Below the pieces are notes generated by a model. It worked only from the letters and a program-made list of their open reading frames with translations, was not told the DNA's origin and did not search any database. A DNA stretch of 64,000 nt, from positions 6,317,501 through 6,381,500 of the forward strand of contig NZ_CP009283.1 of assembly GCF_000758625.1 (NCBI RefSeq), written 5' to 3'. Shown piece after piece: positions 17,494 to 25,442 of the stretch; position 1 is the stretch's first letter; every line of letters begins with the position of its first letter. Made by a program: the position numbers and the translations under genes. This stretch comes from Paenibacillus sp. FSL R7-0273 (GTDB lineage Bacteria; Bacillota; Bacilli; Paenibacillales; Paenibacillaceae).

Positions 17494-18687
17494 TCAGCCC
17501 TGTGCCGGAGACTCCCCGGGCAGCAGGTCCGCGCAGACGCGTTCCAGATAAGGCTTTGCCCCCAGAAAATCACGGAAGGCGCTGTATTCACGCCACTTGG
17601 CGGCTTTGTCCCCGCCGCCGGCTTTGACGGCGCGGATCAGAATGTTTTTGGGTGTATGCTCCATATCAATGAACTCCAGCAGCTGGCTGCGGTAGCCCAT
17701 CAGCTCCAGCAGCTTGGCCCGGATCGCATCGGTGGCAAGCGCCGAGAAGCGCTCCTTGAGAATTCCGTGTGACAGCAGCGGATTCAGCACCTCATTCTCT
17801 ACCTGGTTAAACAGCTCATGCTGGCAGCAGGGGACTGAAAGGATGACCGAGGCGCCCCAGCGGACCGCTTTTTCCAGCGCGGCATCCGTGGCGGTATCGC
17901 AGGCATGCAGAGTCACGACCATATCCACCTGATCCAGCTCGTTGTAATCCGCAATGTCGCCTACAAGGAACTTCAGCTGAGTATAGCCCAGCTTCGCAGC
18001 CAGCTGGCTGCAGTGGGCGATAACGTCCGCTTTCAGGTCCAGGCCGACAATATTCAGCTCCCGGCGCTCCCGGACGGCCAGGTAATGATACAAGGCAAAT
18101 GTCAGGTACGATTTGCCGCAGCCGAAATCAACAATGGTTAAAGGCCGTCCGGCCGGCAGGTCGGCCAGCACATCCTCAACCATCTCCAGGAAACGGTTAA
18201 TCTGGCGGAACTTATCGTATTTCTTGGCCAGCACCTTGCCTTCGCTGTTCATTATCCCCAGCTCGACCAGAAACGGAACAGGCTCTCCTTCATCCAGCAC
18301 GTAGCGCTTCTTGCGGTTATGGGCCAGATCAGGCGCCTCCTCCTTGCTGGCAGATTTGGTCAGGATCGACACTTTGTACTTCTTGCTGATCAGCACCTGA
18401 TAGTCTGCCTCAATGGTGCACACCAGCGCCTGGCGGAAGGTTGACCGCAGCAGGGACATCATCTCTGCGGCAGCTTCTTCAGCCGGAATGTTCCGGTGCT
18501 CAACCTTAGGTCCGGTAAAGTAGGCAAACTGGTAATGCAGCTTCCCTTTGAGCTCAACCGGCTTGACCTGCACCTTACTGTAGGCGACCTCGCCTTTACT
18601 GCGCAGTTGGCTTAAAGTAGCCGATATTAAGGTGCGGTTGTTAATCACCTGTACGATTAATGTATTTAAAGATTCCACGGGGTACAT
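17494..18687 (-). CDS. Class I SAM-dependent methyltransferase
   Basis: 397 residues. The SAM site is IVDFGCGKSYLTFALYHYL with the acidic loop NIVGLDLKADVI and motif LVGDIADY; later VTLHACDTATDAAL and SVPCCQHEL are typical of the Methyltransf_32-type proteins thought to act on RNA. The N-terminal 150 residues (AYSKVQVKPVELKGKLHYQFAYF) form a separate domain. The target is not known. The start is the ATG at 18687 (AAAGTGAG just upstream); 24 further in-frame codons lie in the promoter and leader. Confidence 0.8.
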   Translation of the reverse strand: MYPVESLNTLIVQVINNRTLISATLSQLRSKGEVAYSKVQVKPVELKGKLHYQFAYFTGPKVEHRNIPAEEAAAEMMSLLRSTFRQALVCTIEADYQVLISKKYKVSILTKSASKEEAPDLAHNRKKRYVLDEGEPVPFLVELGIMNSEGKVLAKKYDKFRQINRFLEMVEDVLADLPAGRPLTIVDFGCGKSYLTFALYHYLAVRERRELNIVGLDLKADVIAHCSQLAAKLGYTQLKFLVGDIADYNELDQVDMVVTLHACDTATDAALEKAVRWGASVILSVPCCQHELFNQVENEVLNPLLSHGILKERFSALATDAIRAKLLELMGYRSQLLEFIDMEHTPKNILIRAVKAGGGDKAAKWREYSAFRDFLGAKPYLERVCADLLPGESPAQG

Positions 18688-18738
18688 CTCACTTTCACAT
18701 ATTGAAATGGAGAACGGGTTCTCCTTAGTAGCCGTTAT

Positions 18739-18747
18739 ATTATAGCA
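18739..18747 (-). promoter_or_regulatory. extended -10 promoter
   Basis: TGCTATAAT on the minus strand, i.e. a perfect -10 with an extended TGn element, about 50 bases before the methyltransferase start. The -35 is poor. A small GGAGAA/TTCTCC hairpin lies in the leader (18709-18724). Confidence 0.55.
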
Positions 18748-18766
18748 TGTCCAGCACATTGATATT

Positions 18767-18793
18767 ATAAAAGACTGCAGCAGCCTGCTGTCT
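18767..18793 (-). terminator. terminator after the DUF6483 gene
   Basis: On the minus strand: GACAGCA-GGC-TGCTGCAGTC followed by TTTTATA, immediately after the stop codon at 18799. Confidence 0.6.
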
Positions 18794-18798
18794 GCATT

Positions 18799-19461
18799 TT
18801 ATAATTCCCTGGTTTCAGTAATCCTCTCCCACTCTGCCTGTCCCTGGCGGACTTCCTCCAGCGGCAGACCGCCAAGCTCCAGCGCCTCCGGCTCCTTAAG
18901 CAGCAGCCGCCGGTACAGTCCATGTCCTTCCGCAGCCACATCCGCCCCCTGCTCCCACAGCCGGTACAGGCTGTCCTCAGCCTTGGCATAACGCCCGTCA
19001 GACTCCAGATAGGGAAGCAGCAGCCGTTCTGTTTTGACCGGAAGCTGGTAGCCCTGTATGTTATCCAGCAGCTCTCCGATTTCCCCGGTCATCCCCAGCA
19101 GCTCCCGGTCAGCACCGTGCTGGTCTGCATAGAGGAATAAATGCAGGGAACGCATGTATCTCAGCATTGAAGCTTCCTTATTCCCGGCAGCCGCATAAAT
19201 GCCGCCCTCCTCCTTAAGCAGCCGGGCTACACCCTGCAGCTTGTCGGACTCTATTACACCGCCCATGCGGAACATTTCGATCATGTCTTCCACGGATAGG
19301 GAGTTCAGCAGCCGGGAATTCAGCCGGAAATGCCGGTTAAACAGCTCATCCACTTCCCACAGGGCCTCCGTCGTCTTCTTCTCCTGCTTAAGGGTCAGTA
19401 CCTTAGCCACCATTGCTGTCATATCTTCAATCATCCGGACGATATAGTCTCTTCGGAACAT
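18799..19461 (-). CDS. DUF6483-family protein of unknown function
   Basis: 220 residues, almost entirely helical and soluble, starting MFRRDYIVRMIEDMTAMVAKVLTLKQEKK, with TPR-like helix pairs in the second half (YAKAEDSLYRLWEQGADVAAEGHGLYRRLL). It looks like the family found widely in bacilli as DUF6483; no role is known. The start at 19461 is preceded by GGGGAGG ten bases upstream; a GTG nine bases earlier is too close to that site. Confidence 0.65.
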   Translation of the reverse strand: MFRRDYIVRMIEDMTAMVAKVLTLKQEKKTTEALWEVDELFNRHFRLNSRLLNSLSVEDMIEMFRMGGVIESDKLQGVARLLKEEGGIYAAAGNKEASMLRYMRSLHLFLYADQHGADRELLGMTGEIGELLDNIQGYQLPVKTERLLLPYLESDGRYAKAEDSLYRLWEQGADVAAEGHGLYRRLLLKEPEALELGGLPLEEVRQGQAEWERITETREL

Positions 19462-19600
19462 TACTGCCACGCCTCCCCGGAAAATATGCTAACTGCCGTT
19501 TTATATAACCGCAGTCAACTGAGTATAAGATGCCTCTAACGATCATCTTAAACCATTCCCGCTCCTCTGCGCCACCACGCGCACCCCTTCAGCCATACAT

Positions 19601-19651
19601 AGCCCAAAAAGGCAGCCGTCCGCATATCTGCGGCAGCTGCCTTTTTGGGCT
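19601..19651. terminator. bidirectional terminator
   Basis: Perfect 16-bp stem AGCCCAAAAAGGCAGC / GCTGCCTTTTTGGGCT with an inner GCxxxxxGC loop. It lies between the alpha/beta hydrolase stop and the upstream end of the DUF6483 gene. Confidence 0.85.
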
Positions 19652-19676
19652 TACCTGTGTTATTCCGGCATGCCGC

Positions 19677-20465
19677 TTATTTCTTAGCTGCAGGCACCTG
19701 TACAAAATCCTTAATAATCTCGGCCAGACGCTCCGGCGCCTCATACATGCTCATATGGCCTGCTCCGGAGATCGCTGCCTTCGTTATATTGGCCTTATCG
19801 GAGGTAAAGATCCGTTCAGCCGGCACCAGGCTGTCTTCCGTACCTGCAACAAGCAGCACCGGCACAGCAGCTGCAGAGATTACATCCCGGCGGTCCGGGC
19901 GCTCACGCATTGCCAGTGCTGCACCGGCTGCGCCTTGCGGCGGCGTCTTGTAGCCGATCTCCTTGGCCCGTTCGAGCAGCTGCGGAGCAGCATCCACAGC
20001 GAACAGTCCGGGAATCAGCGCATCCACAAATGCGGTAATCCCTTCATTCTGGATCGTGCTGACGCTCTTGAGCCGTTTCTCTCTGGCTTCCTCACTGTCC
20101 GGATAGCCGGTTGAATGGATAAGCCCGAAGCCCTTCAGCCGGGACGCATAGCGCTGGGCAAAGGATAACGTGACATAGCCGCCCATGGAATGGCCCAGCA
20201 GATAGGCCTTCTCTATTTCTAGCGAATTCAGCAGCGAGAGCACATCATCCGCCATCTGATCGATATTGTATGCGCCAAGCGGAGCATCCGATGCGCCGTG
20301 GCCGCGCAGATCGGGAGCAATTACCCGGTAGCTGCCGCTCAGATAAGGAATGACCTGCTCAAAGTACGCCGAGCTTCCGCAGAAGCCGTGGAGCAGTACA
20401 ATAACCTCACCCTGCCCCTGATCACTGTAACAAATATTGCTTCCTTCACAACGGATATTTTCCAT
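19677..20465 (-). CDS. Alpha/beta hydrolase
   Basis: 262 residues. The fold is clear: oxyanion HG in VIVLLHGFCGSS, APDLRGHGASDAP, the nucleophile elbow LLGHSMGGYVTL, the acid in VAGTEDSLVPAE and the His in ISGAGHMSMYEAP, giving a complete Ser-Asp-His triad. It resembles the many small esterases and lactonases of this fold; substrate unknown. Start ATG with GAAAGGAAACG upstream. Confidence 0.85.
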   Translation of the reverse strand: MENIRCEGSNICYSDQGQGEVIVLLHGFCGSSAYFEQVIPYLSGSYRVIAPDLRGHGASDAPLGAYNIDQMADDVLSLLNSLEIEKAYLLGHSMGGYVTLSFAQRYASRLKGFGLIHSTGYPDSEEAREKRLKSVSTIQNEGITAFVDALIPGLFAVDAAPQLLERAKEIGYKTPPQGAAGAALAMRERPDRRDVISAAAVPVLLVAGTEDSLVPAERIFTSDKANITKAAISGAGHMSMYEAPERLAEIIKDFVQVPAAKK

Positions 20466-20541
20466 GGCCGTTTCCTTCTTTCTATGTAATGGCTAAGGCT
20501 TGTTCTAATTATTAAGCCGAACGGCTCCGCTTGAAACGTCT

Positions 20542-21069
20542 CTAGGGCGCCAGTCCGAAACCTTTGGCTGCGGCCAGCGCAATCTGCTCGGCCATCTGCA
20601 TTACCCGGTACAGCGGCGTGGTCTGCAGTGTGCGGTAAGGAAAAGGGCCGTTCACTCCGACGATGGCAGCGAGACTGTAATTTCCAACCTCTGGCAGGCT
20701 CAGCCCAACCGATTGTGCAGGACGCAGCGGCTCACTGGCCGCAAAGTAGCAGCCCAGGGCAGCCGGAGGTCCCAGGCAGGCATCGATGGCAATCACAATC
20801 TGCCCTTCCGGAATGGCCGCAAGCTGTGCTGCCAGTGTATCCGCGTCACAGGGTAACGGCAGAGTGCCGGTGACATTGGGGAATCCGTGCATCAGCAGCC
20901 TGCTGCCGGTTAAAGGTCCCAGGGCATCGCCCGTAGAGCGGTCCGTGCCAATGCACAGAAAGGTAATCTGCTCTGTCTGATGGCGGCCGGCAATCTCATG
21001 GAAGAAGGTAATTAGCTGTTCTGAGTCCATTTTAATCCGCTTTCTGCTCTCCTGCTCCCTGATTGCCAT
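20542..21069 (-). CDS. yyaC: Spore protein YyaC (putative protease)
   Basis: 175 residues. The signature FLCIGTDRSTGDALGPLTGSRL and the later IAIDACLG and LSLPEVGNYSLAAIVGVNG are those of the YyaC family, related in fold to the germination protease/HybD group and made during sporulation. Its presence marks the organism as a spore former. AAGGAGG lies nine bases before the ATG. Divergent from the DUF1128 gene. Confidence 0.9.
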   Translation of the reverse strand: MAIREQESRKRIKMDSEQLITFFHEIAGRHQTEQITFLCIGTDRSTGDALGPLTGSRLLMHGFPNVTGTLPLPCDADTLAAQLAAIPEGQIVIAIDACLGPPAALGCYFAASEPLRPAQSVGLSLPEVGNYSLAAIVGVNGPFPYRTLQTTPLYRVMQMAEQIALAAAKGFGLAP

Positions 21070-21262
21070 TGTCCTTGCCTCCTTTTATCCTATACATGCT
21101 CGCAGTTATTCCCTTTAATTTAGCATGTTTTGGGGAGAGCAGACAAAAAAATGGTGTTTATTTACCCTGTCATGATAAAATACTCCAGAAGGAACCGCCG
21201 TATACTTACACAGTAAGCCGGCATTTCAACGGATCATACTCAGAAAGGACTGTTTGCACTCC

Positions 21263-21487
21263 ATGGATCTGACAAAGCCCAGCCAGGAAAATGTGGAATT
21301 TATGATCGAGGGCATTAAGAGCAAGCTCAAAATGGCAAGCGCGGCCGCCATGCAGGCATCTGCTTTCTCGGTAGACCACTATGAGGATATTCTGGATATT
21401 TACGAGGTTGCTATGGGCAGTGACCGGCTCAGCATCTCTCAGGTCGAAGCACTGGTATCCGAGCTTGGCCGTCTGCGCAATAAATAA
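21263..21487 (+). CDS. DUF1128 / UPF0435 protein (YfkK-like)
   Basis: 74 residues, two or three helices, matching the YfkK family pattern ENVEFMIEGIKSKLKMA ... YEDILDIYEVAM ... SISQVEALVSELGRLRNK. Function unknown. I use the ATG at 21263; a TTG at 21254 is closer to the AAAGGA site and would add three residues. Confidence 0.8.
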   Translation: MDLTKPSQENVEFMIEGIKSKLKMASAAAMQASAFSVDHYEDILDIYEVAMGSDRLSISQVEALVSELGRLRNK

Positions 21488-21503
21488 TAAGCCTGATACA
21501 GAC

Positions 21504-21564
21504 AGGAGCCCTCCGCCTTAAGCTGCCATTCTTACAGATGGCGCTGCGCGGAGAGCTCCTTTTA
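21504..21564. terminator. terminator between DUF1128 and pirin genes
   Basis: Long stem AGGAGC..TCCGC / GCGGA..GCTCCT with an inner GCCAT/ATGGC pair, then TTTTAC on the plus strand. It separates two convergent genes and ends two bases before the pirin stop codon. Confidence 0.75.
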
Positions 21565-21565
21565 C

Positions 21566-22285
21566 TTACGGAAGATCGATCAGAACGAATTCTGCTGCCT
21601 CGTCGCCGTTTGTTCCCTTAAGCGTCAGATCACAGCTTTTACGGATACGGGCGGCGTCACCGGGGTTCAGCTGAAACGTCCCGTCACTGCAGCTAACCTC
21701 CAGATTTCCGCTAATCAGATAAATATGCGTGCGTCTGTCCTCTTTTTGCGGATATTGCACCAGCCTGTTCGCTTCCAGCACCGACAAATAAATGGTTACA
21801 TCCTCACCAAGCTTAAGCGCCCCGTCTATGTCTGCACCTGAGGCTACAGGAAGCAGAGTCCCCCTCTTCAGCTCTCGCGGAAAAAATTTGGCATCCCAGG
21901 CTGGAGCAACCCCCGGACGATCAGGCAGGAGCCACATCTGCAGAAACCGTACGTTGTCTGCTTCAGAGGAATTGGTCTCCGAATGGTTGATCCCTGTCCC
22001 CGCGCTCATTACCTGGACACTGCCCGCCTGAAGCTCGGCATGATTTCCGAGATCATCCTGATGGTTCAGCACGCCTGATATTACATAAGTAATAATCTCC
22101 AGATCGTGATGCGGATGCTCCTCCATCCCCTGCTTCGGCTTCAGCTCATTGTCGTTATGGGCCAGGAGTGCGCCAAAATGCGCGTTACTGGGATCATCAT
22201 AATCGGCAAAGGAAAAGCTGAATTCGCTGTGTATCCATTCTCTATTCGAAGTATGACGCTCTGCTGACGTGATTATTTTTATCAT
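21566..22285 (-). CDS. Pirin-family protein (YhhW type)
   Basis: 239 residues, two cupin domains. The metal-binding residues are in HPHHDLEIITYVISG and TGINHSETN (His, His, His, Glu). Pirins of this size include quercetin dioxygenase-like enzymes; the physiological substrate is unknown. Start ATG with TTTGGAGGTG upstream. Confidence 0.88.
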   Translation of the reverse strand: MIKIITSAERHTSNREWIHSEFSFSFADYDDPSNAHFGALLAHNDNELKPKQGMEEHPHHDLEIITYVISGVLNHQDDLGNHAELQAGSVQVMSAGTGINHSETNSSEADNVRFLQMWLLPDRPGVAPAWDAKFFPRELKRGTLLPVASGADIDGALKLGEDVTIYLSVLEANRLVQYPQKEDRRTHIYLISGNLEVSCSDGTFQLNPGDAARIRKSCDLTLKGTNGDEAAEFVLIDLP

Positions 22286-22485
22286 TAGTTATGCACCTCC
22301 AAAGATGTTCAAATCTCTGCATTCTTTAAATAAACGGGAAGGGCTTAAGCCCGCTTTATGTTGATGATAGGCGCCTTAATTATGTATTTCTTACCCCCAA
22401 CCTTTATCAGTCAATCAGGGCTATTTCCTATATTATTCCATACAATATATCCGGGCATGGGTAATGTTTCCTTAGCCTTCCTGCT

Positions 22486-22511
22486 GTTTCAGCCCATACC
22501 CCAAAGTTTAT
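22486..22511 (+). promoter_or_regulatory. candidate SigB-type promoter of ytxH-like gene
   Basis: GTTTCA-N14-GTTTAT. The -35 equals that at rsbV and the spacing is the same 14 bases; the -10 is a weaker match to GGGTAT. It would give a leader of about 60 bases. Confidence 0.4.
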
Positions 22512-22581
22512 ATACGAAGTAAGAACATTCAGGCTATCCTGAACACCAAGTGAACCTATTCTATTTAAGGAGTGATTAATA

Positions 22582-23118
22582 ATGAACAAGGCAGAGACAG
22601 AATATCCGGTAGAGAGCGGAAGCACATTTTTCAAAGGTATTTTTATCGGCGGATTGTTAGGTGCCGCAGCTGCATTATTGTTCGCACCAAAACCAGGCCG
22701 CGAAATGCGCAGCGACTTGTCTGACAAGCTTACGCTTGCAACAGACAAAACAAAGGAAGTTGCCGGTGTTGTAACAGATAAAACCAAGACTATTGCCACT
22801 ACTGTTGGAGAAAAGGCGACGGATCTGGCCAGCACAGTGTCCGCTAAAGCCTCCGACATCTTCACGACAGTAAGCGACAGTAAGCAGCAGATTGCTGCTA
22901 CCCTGCAGGAGACCGGCAAAAAGATCGGTGATACCGTTGCCGAAGCATCCAGCGATGTCGCTTCCGATGTTAAAAAGGCGTCCGATGACGTTACAGAAGA
23001 AGCCAAGGCCTCTTCCAAAGAGGTTGCTGACAAAGCTAAGGATGCTAAGGATGAGGTCGCCAGTGAAGCTAAAGATGCCAAGGAAGAGGTTAAATCCTCC
23101 TACAAGTCCTCTTACTAA
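22582..23118 (+). CDS. YtxH-domain general stress protein
   Basis: 178 residues. One membrane helix near the N-terminus (FKGIFIGGLLGAAAALLFAPKPGREMR, the typical YtxH start) followed by a long, Lys/Ala/Asp/Ser-rich amphipathic helical tail with roughly 11-residue repeats (DKTKEVAGVVTDKTKTIATT and similar), like LEA-type desiccation proteins. In Bacillus YtxH belongs to the general stress response. Ribosome site AAGGAG. The opposite strand holds a 217-codon shadow frame. Confidence 0.85.
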   Translation: MNKAETEYPVESGSTFFKGIFIGGLLGAAAALLFAPKPGREMRSDLSDKLTLATDKTKEVAGVVTDKTKTIATTVGEKATDLASTVSAKASDIFTTVSDSKQQIAATLQETGKKIGDTVAEASSDVASDVKKASDDVTEEAKASSKEVADKAKDAKDEVASEAKDAKEEVKSSYKSSY

Positions 23119-23149
23119 AACGCTGTGATCTACGGCTTATTCTAAAATG

Positions 23150-23183
23150 GAGAACAGCCAGCTCACTGCAGCTGGCTGTTCTC
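23150..23183. terminator. terminator after ytxH-like gene
   Basis: Perfect 14-bp stem GAGAACAGCCAGCT / AGCTGGCTGTTCTC with the 6-base loop CACTGC. No long T-run on the plus side. Confidence 0.7.
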
Positions 23184-23263
23184 ATGCTAACAAAACTTCT
23201 TCTAACAAGAATAAATATGCATTACACTAGAGCCTTTATGGCTTAAGAAAGCGGGGAGACCTG

Positions 23264-23596
23264 ATGGGAGATGCGGGCAGCAAGACCAAAACGTATGAAG
23301 TCGATGAGCATCCCTTTGAGCTGCGGCATGAGGTTAAGCGGCTGAATGCCAGACTGGACAAAATAGCCGATTCACTGGAGAAATCCGAGTTCAAGGACAT
23401 CCTTGAGAACTACACGAACCCCAAGAAGCGGATTGTCACCAACCTGATGGCCGGCATATCCCGGGGGCTGGGGCTTTCTCTCGGTACCTTCGTTATTCTC
23501 GGTCTACTCGGTTATGTTCTCAGCCTGTTTCTGGATGTTCCGGTTATCGGGGAGTATCTTGGGGAGATCAAAACCTATATTGATGCGAACAGCTGA
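23264..23596 (+). CDS. DUF5665-family membrane protein
   Basis: 110 residues. A charged coiled-coil N-terminus (FELRHEVKRLNARLDKIADSLEKSEF) and then a region with one or two membrane helices (GLGLSLGTFVILGLLGYVLSLFL) and a short amphipathic tail. This is the pattern of DUF5665. Function unknown. GGGGAG upstream of the ATG. Confidence 0.75.
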   Translation: MGDAGSKTKTYEVDEHPFELRHEVKRLNARLDKIADSLEKSEFKDILENYTNPKKRIVTNLMAGISRGLGLSLGTFVILGLLGYVLSLFLDVPVIGEYLGEIKTYIDANS

Positions 23597-23608
23597 TATG
23601 CTCACTTT

Positions 23609-23662
23609 ACTTGTACCCCGCCTGCAGCCTGTACATATACGGGATACAGGCGGGGTACAAGT
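23609..23662. terminator. bidirectional terminator between DUF5665 gene and sigB
   Basis: Perfect 16-bp stem ACTTGTACCCCGCCTG / CAGGCGGGGTACAAGT with a second small hairpin in the loop. Confidence 0.8.
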
Positions 23663-23759
23663 GTTGCAGCGGCTGCCTACTCGGGGGCAATAATAAAGGA
23701 CATGCCAGTCCCTGAGGGGAGGCATGTCCTTTATGGTACGGCTTATAACGGCTTCAGCA

Positions 23760-24530
23760 TCAGTAGGAAGAGTTCGCCATGATCTGCTTCAGCTTCTCGG
23801 TGGCGCGCTTCTGAATCCGCGACACGCTCATCTGCGATACTCCCAGCTTCTGGGCAATGGCCCGCTGGGATTGGCCGTCCTGGAAAGCAAGCAGCAGCAC
23901 CTGCTGCTCCTGTTCCTTGAGCTGGCCCAGCGCCTGCTGCAGATCCATCCGCTTTTCGACCGTTTCATAGTCGTTGGCGTCAGAGCTGATCAGCTCGCCG
24001 AGTGTTGCACCCGTCTCCTCCTGGGAGAGCGGGGAATCAAGCGATACGTAGTGGTAGCATTCTCTGCCGGCCAGAACTTCTACAGTTTCTTCCACGGTAA
24101 GATCAAGATAATGGGCAATTTCCTCAACTGCGGGCGACCGCTCCAGCCTGATGGTTAGCTCATCAATAGCCTGCTGAACGAGTGCACCCTTCTCCTTGAT
24201 TCGTCTTGGAACCTGTATGTACCAGGATTTGTCCCGAAGGAAATTCTTCATATGGCCGATCATACTCTTCATCGCATACGGCTCGAAGGGAATTCCCAGG
24301 CTGATATCATATTGCTGAAGCAGTCTGATCAGCGCCATCTGTCCTACCTGGTACAGATCTTCATAGAGATCGGGACGGTTGCGGGCAATTTTGCCTGCCG
24401 CCATCTTGACCATAGGTTCGTATTTGCGGATCAGTACAGTAGCAATTTCATTATCCTTGGTCTGCTGGTATTCCCAGATCAGACTTACCGCTTCGTTCAT
24501 GGACTCTGGGGGAGTCACTTTGTCACTCAT
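23760..24530 (-). CDS. sigB: General stress sigma factor SigB
   Basis: 256 residues, a group 3 sigma factor with regions 2 (VLIRKYEPMVKMAAGKIARNRPDLYEDLYQVGQMALIRLLQQYD), 3 (VPRRIKEKGALVQQAIDELT) and 4 (LKEQEQQVLLLAFQDGQSQRAIAQKLGVSQMSVSRIQKRA). The order rsbV-rsbW-sigB identifies it as SigB rather than the sporulation factor SigF. Its ATG overlaps the rsbW stop (ATGA) and has GAGGAG upstream, so sigma factor and anti-sigma factor are produced in balance. Confidence 0.93.
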   Translation of the reverse strand: MSDKVTPPESMNEAVSLIWEYQQTKDNEIATVLIRKYEPMVKMAAGKIARNRPDLYEDLYQVGQMALIRLLQQYDISLGIPFEPYAMKSMIGHMKNFLRDKSWYIQVPRRIKEKGALVQQAIDELTIRLERSPAVEEIAHYLDLTVEETVEVLAGRECYHYVSLDSPLSQEETGATLGELISSDANDYETVEKRMDLQQALGQLKEQEQQVLLLAFQDGQSQRAIAQKLGVSQMSVSRIQKRATEKLKQIMANSSY

Positions 24531-24979
24531 ACTTTCTCCTCGCTAAAATTAAGCCGTTTTGTCAGGGTAACGACCGTCCCTCTCCCAGCTTCACTCACGA
24601 CGCTAACATCATCCATGAGTGCCTGCATAAGATAAAAGCCCAATCCGCCTACCTCAACATCATTCAGCTCTTTGTCATGCAGCGTCATGCGCGGTTCAGG
24701 TGAACCCACTCCGTCAAAGCTCTCCCCCTCGTCTTTGACAGTGATGGACAAGGCACTTGCCCCTACTTCAAAAATCACATCTACAAGCCCGTCTTCCTGG
24801 CCGTAAGCGTACAATACAGAGTTATTACAGGCTTCCGAAACGGCTACCTTCATGTCTTCAATATCCTCATAGGTGAAACCCATTTTTGAGGCAATTCCAT
24901 ATAAATTCAATCTGACGATATCGACATATTCTGCGCTGGCGGGTAACTGAAGAATTACTTTTTGTACGTCATCATTCAT
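24527..24979 (-). CDS. rsbW: Anti-SigB factor and serine kinase RsbW
   Basis: 150 residues of the GHKL ATPase fold: N box MKVAVSEACNNSVLYAY, ATP-lid motifs ITVKDEGESFDGV and VGGLGFYLMQALMDDV. RsbW binds SigB and also phosphorylates RsbV on a serine. The start at 24979 follows the family length; the upstream TTG extension overlaps the rsbV end. The upstream site is AAGG/GGAAAGG within the rsbV-rsbW junction. Confidence 0.93.
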   Translation of the reverse strand: MNDDVQKVILQLPASAEYVDIVRLNLYGIASKMGFTYEDIEDMKVAVSEACNNSVLYAYGQEDGLVDVIFEVGASALSITVKDEGESFDGVGSPEPRMTLHDKELNDVEVGGLGFYLMQALMDDVSVVSEAGRGTVVTLTKRLNFSEEKV

Positions 24980-24998
24980 CCTTGTTTCGATCCTTTCC

Positions 24999-25337
24999 TT
25001 AGTTGGAGTTCTCTTGGGGGGCAAAAAACTTGGAAATACCGGTCATATCAAACAGCTTCTGAATTTGCGGCGGAACTTCCTCCACCGTAAATTTAACATC
25101 CATTCCGTGTCTTGCCTTGAGAATCGAGAGCAGAATACCGATGCCTGTGCTGTCGATATATTTCAGATCTTTCAGATTAATAACGAGATCCAGTCCCGTG
25201 TCTCCCACAAGCGGCTCCATTACCAGACGGAAATCAGGAGCGACTGACAAATCCAGCTCTCCAATCAGATAAACCGTACATACATTGCCTTCAGTTTCGG
25301 TTTTTGCGTGGAATTTTTCGCTTTTATGTGTATTCAT
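24999..25337 (-). CDS. rsbV: Anti-anti-sigma factor RsbV
   Basis: 112 residues, STAS domain. The phosphorylatable serine is Ser63 in LKYIDSTGIGILLS. Unphosphorylated RsbV binds RsbW and frees SigB; a PP2C phosphatase (here the RsbY-like protein upstream) restores it. The start is the ATG at 25337 with AGGAGAG eight bases upstream; the 25 extra residues of the longer frame run through the promoter. Confidence 0.93.
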   Translation of the reverse strand: MNTHKSEKFHAKTETEGNVCTVYLIGELDLSVAPDFRLVMEPLVGDTGLDLVINLKDLKYIDSTGIGILLSILKARHGMDVKFTVEEVPPQIQKLFDMTGISKFFAPQENSN

Positions 25338-25373
25338 AGACAATCTCTCCTGATTAAATGTTTTCTTTACCAA

Positions 25374-25399
25374 TAACCCTAAAGGCATAGTGTTGAAAC
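25374..25399 (-). promoter_or_regulatory. SigB-type autoregulatory promoter of rsbV-rsbW-sigB
   Basis: On the minus strand GTTTCA-N14-GGGTTA, close to the Bacillus SigB consensus GTTTAA-N12-15-GGGTAT. It sits directly after the terminator of the upstream kinase gene and about 30 bases before the rsbV start. Confidence 0.75.
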
Positions 25400-25442
25400 A
25401 AAAAACGGACAATCTGCATCAGGTAATTCCTGGATGTCCGTT
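25398..25442 (-). terminator. terminator after the second hybrid kinase
   Basis: On the minus strand: AACGGACA ... CCAGG/CCTG inner pair ... TGTCCGTT followed by TTTTGTTTC. The stem starts in the kinase stop codon and the T-run merges into the -35 of the rsbV promoter. Confidence 0.8.

Noticed and set aside
17322..17591. 90-residue N-terminal extension of the ligase
   Set aside because: Runs through the terminator of the methyltransferase gene and lacks membrane or family features.
22428..23081. 217-codon minus-strand frame opposite the ytxH-like gene
   Set aside because: Ser/Ala/Leu/Val repeat protein that mirrors the Lys/Ala/Asp/Ser-rich repeats of YtxH; no ribosome site.
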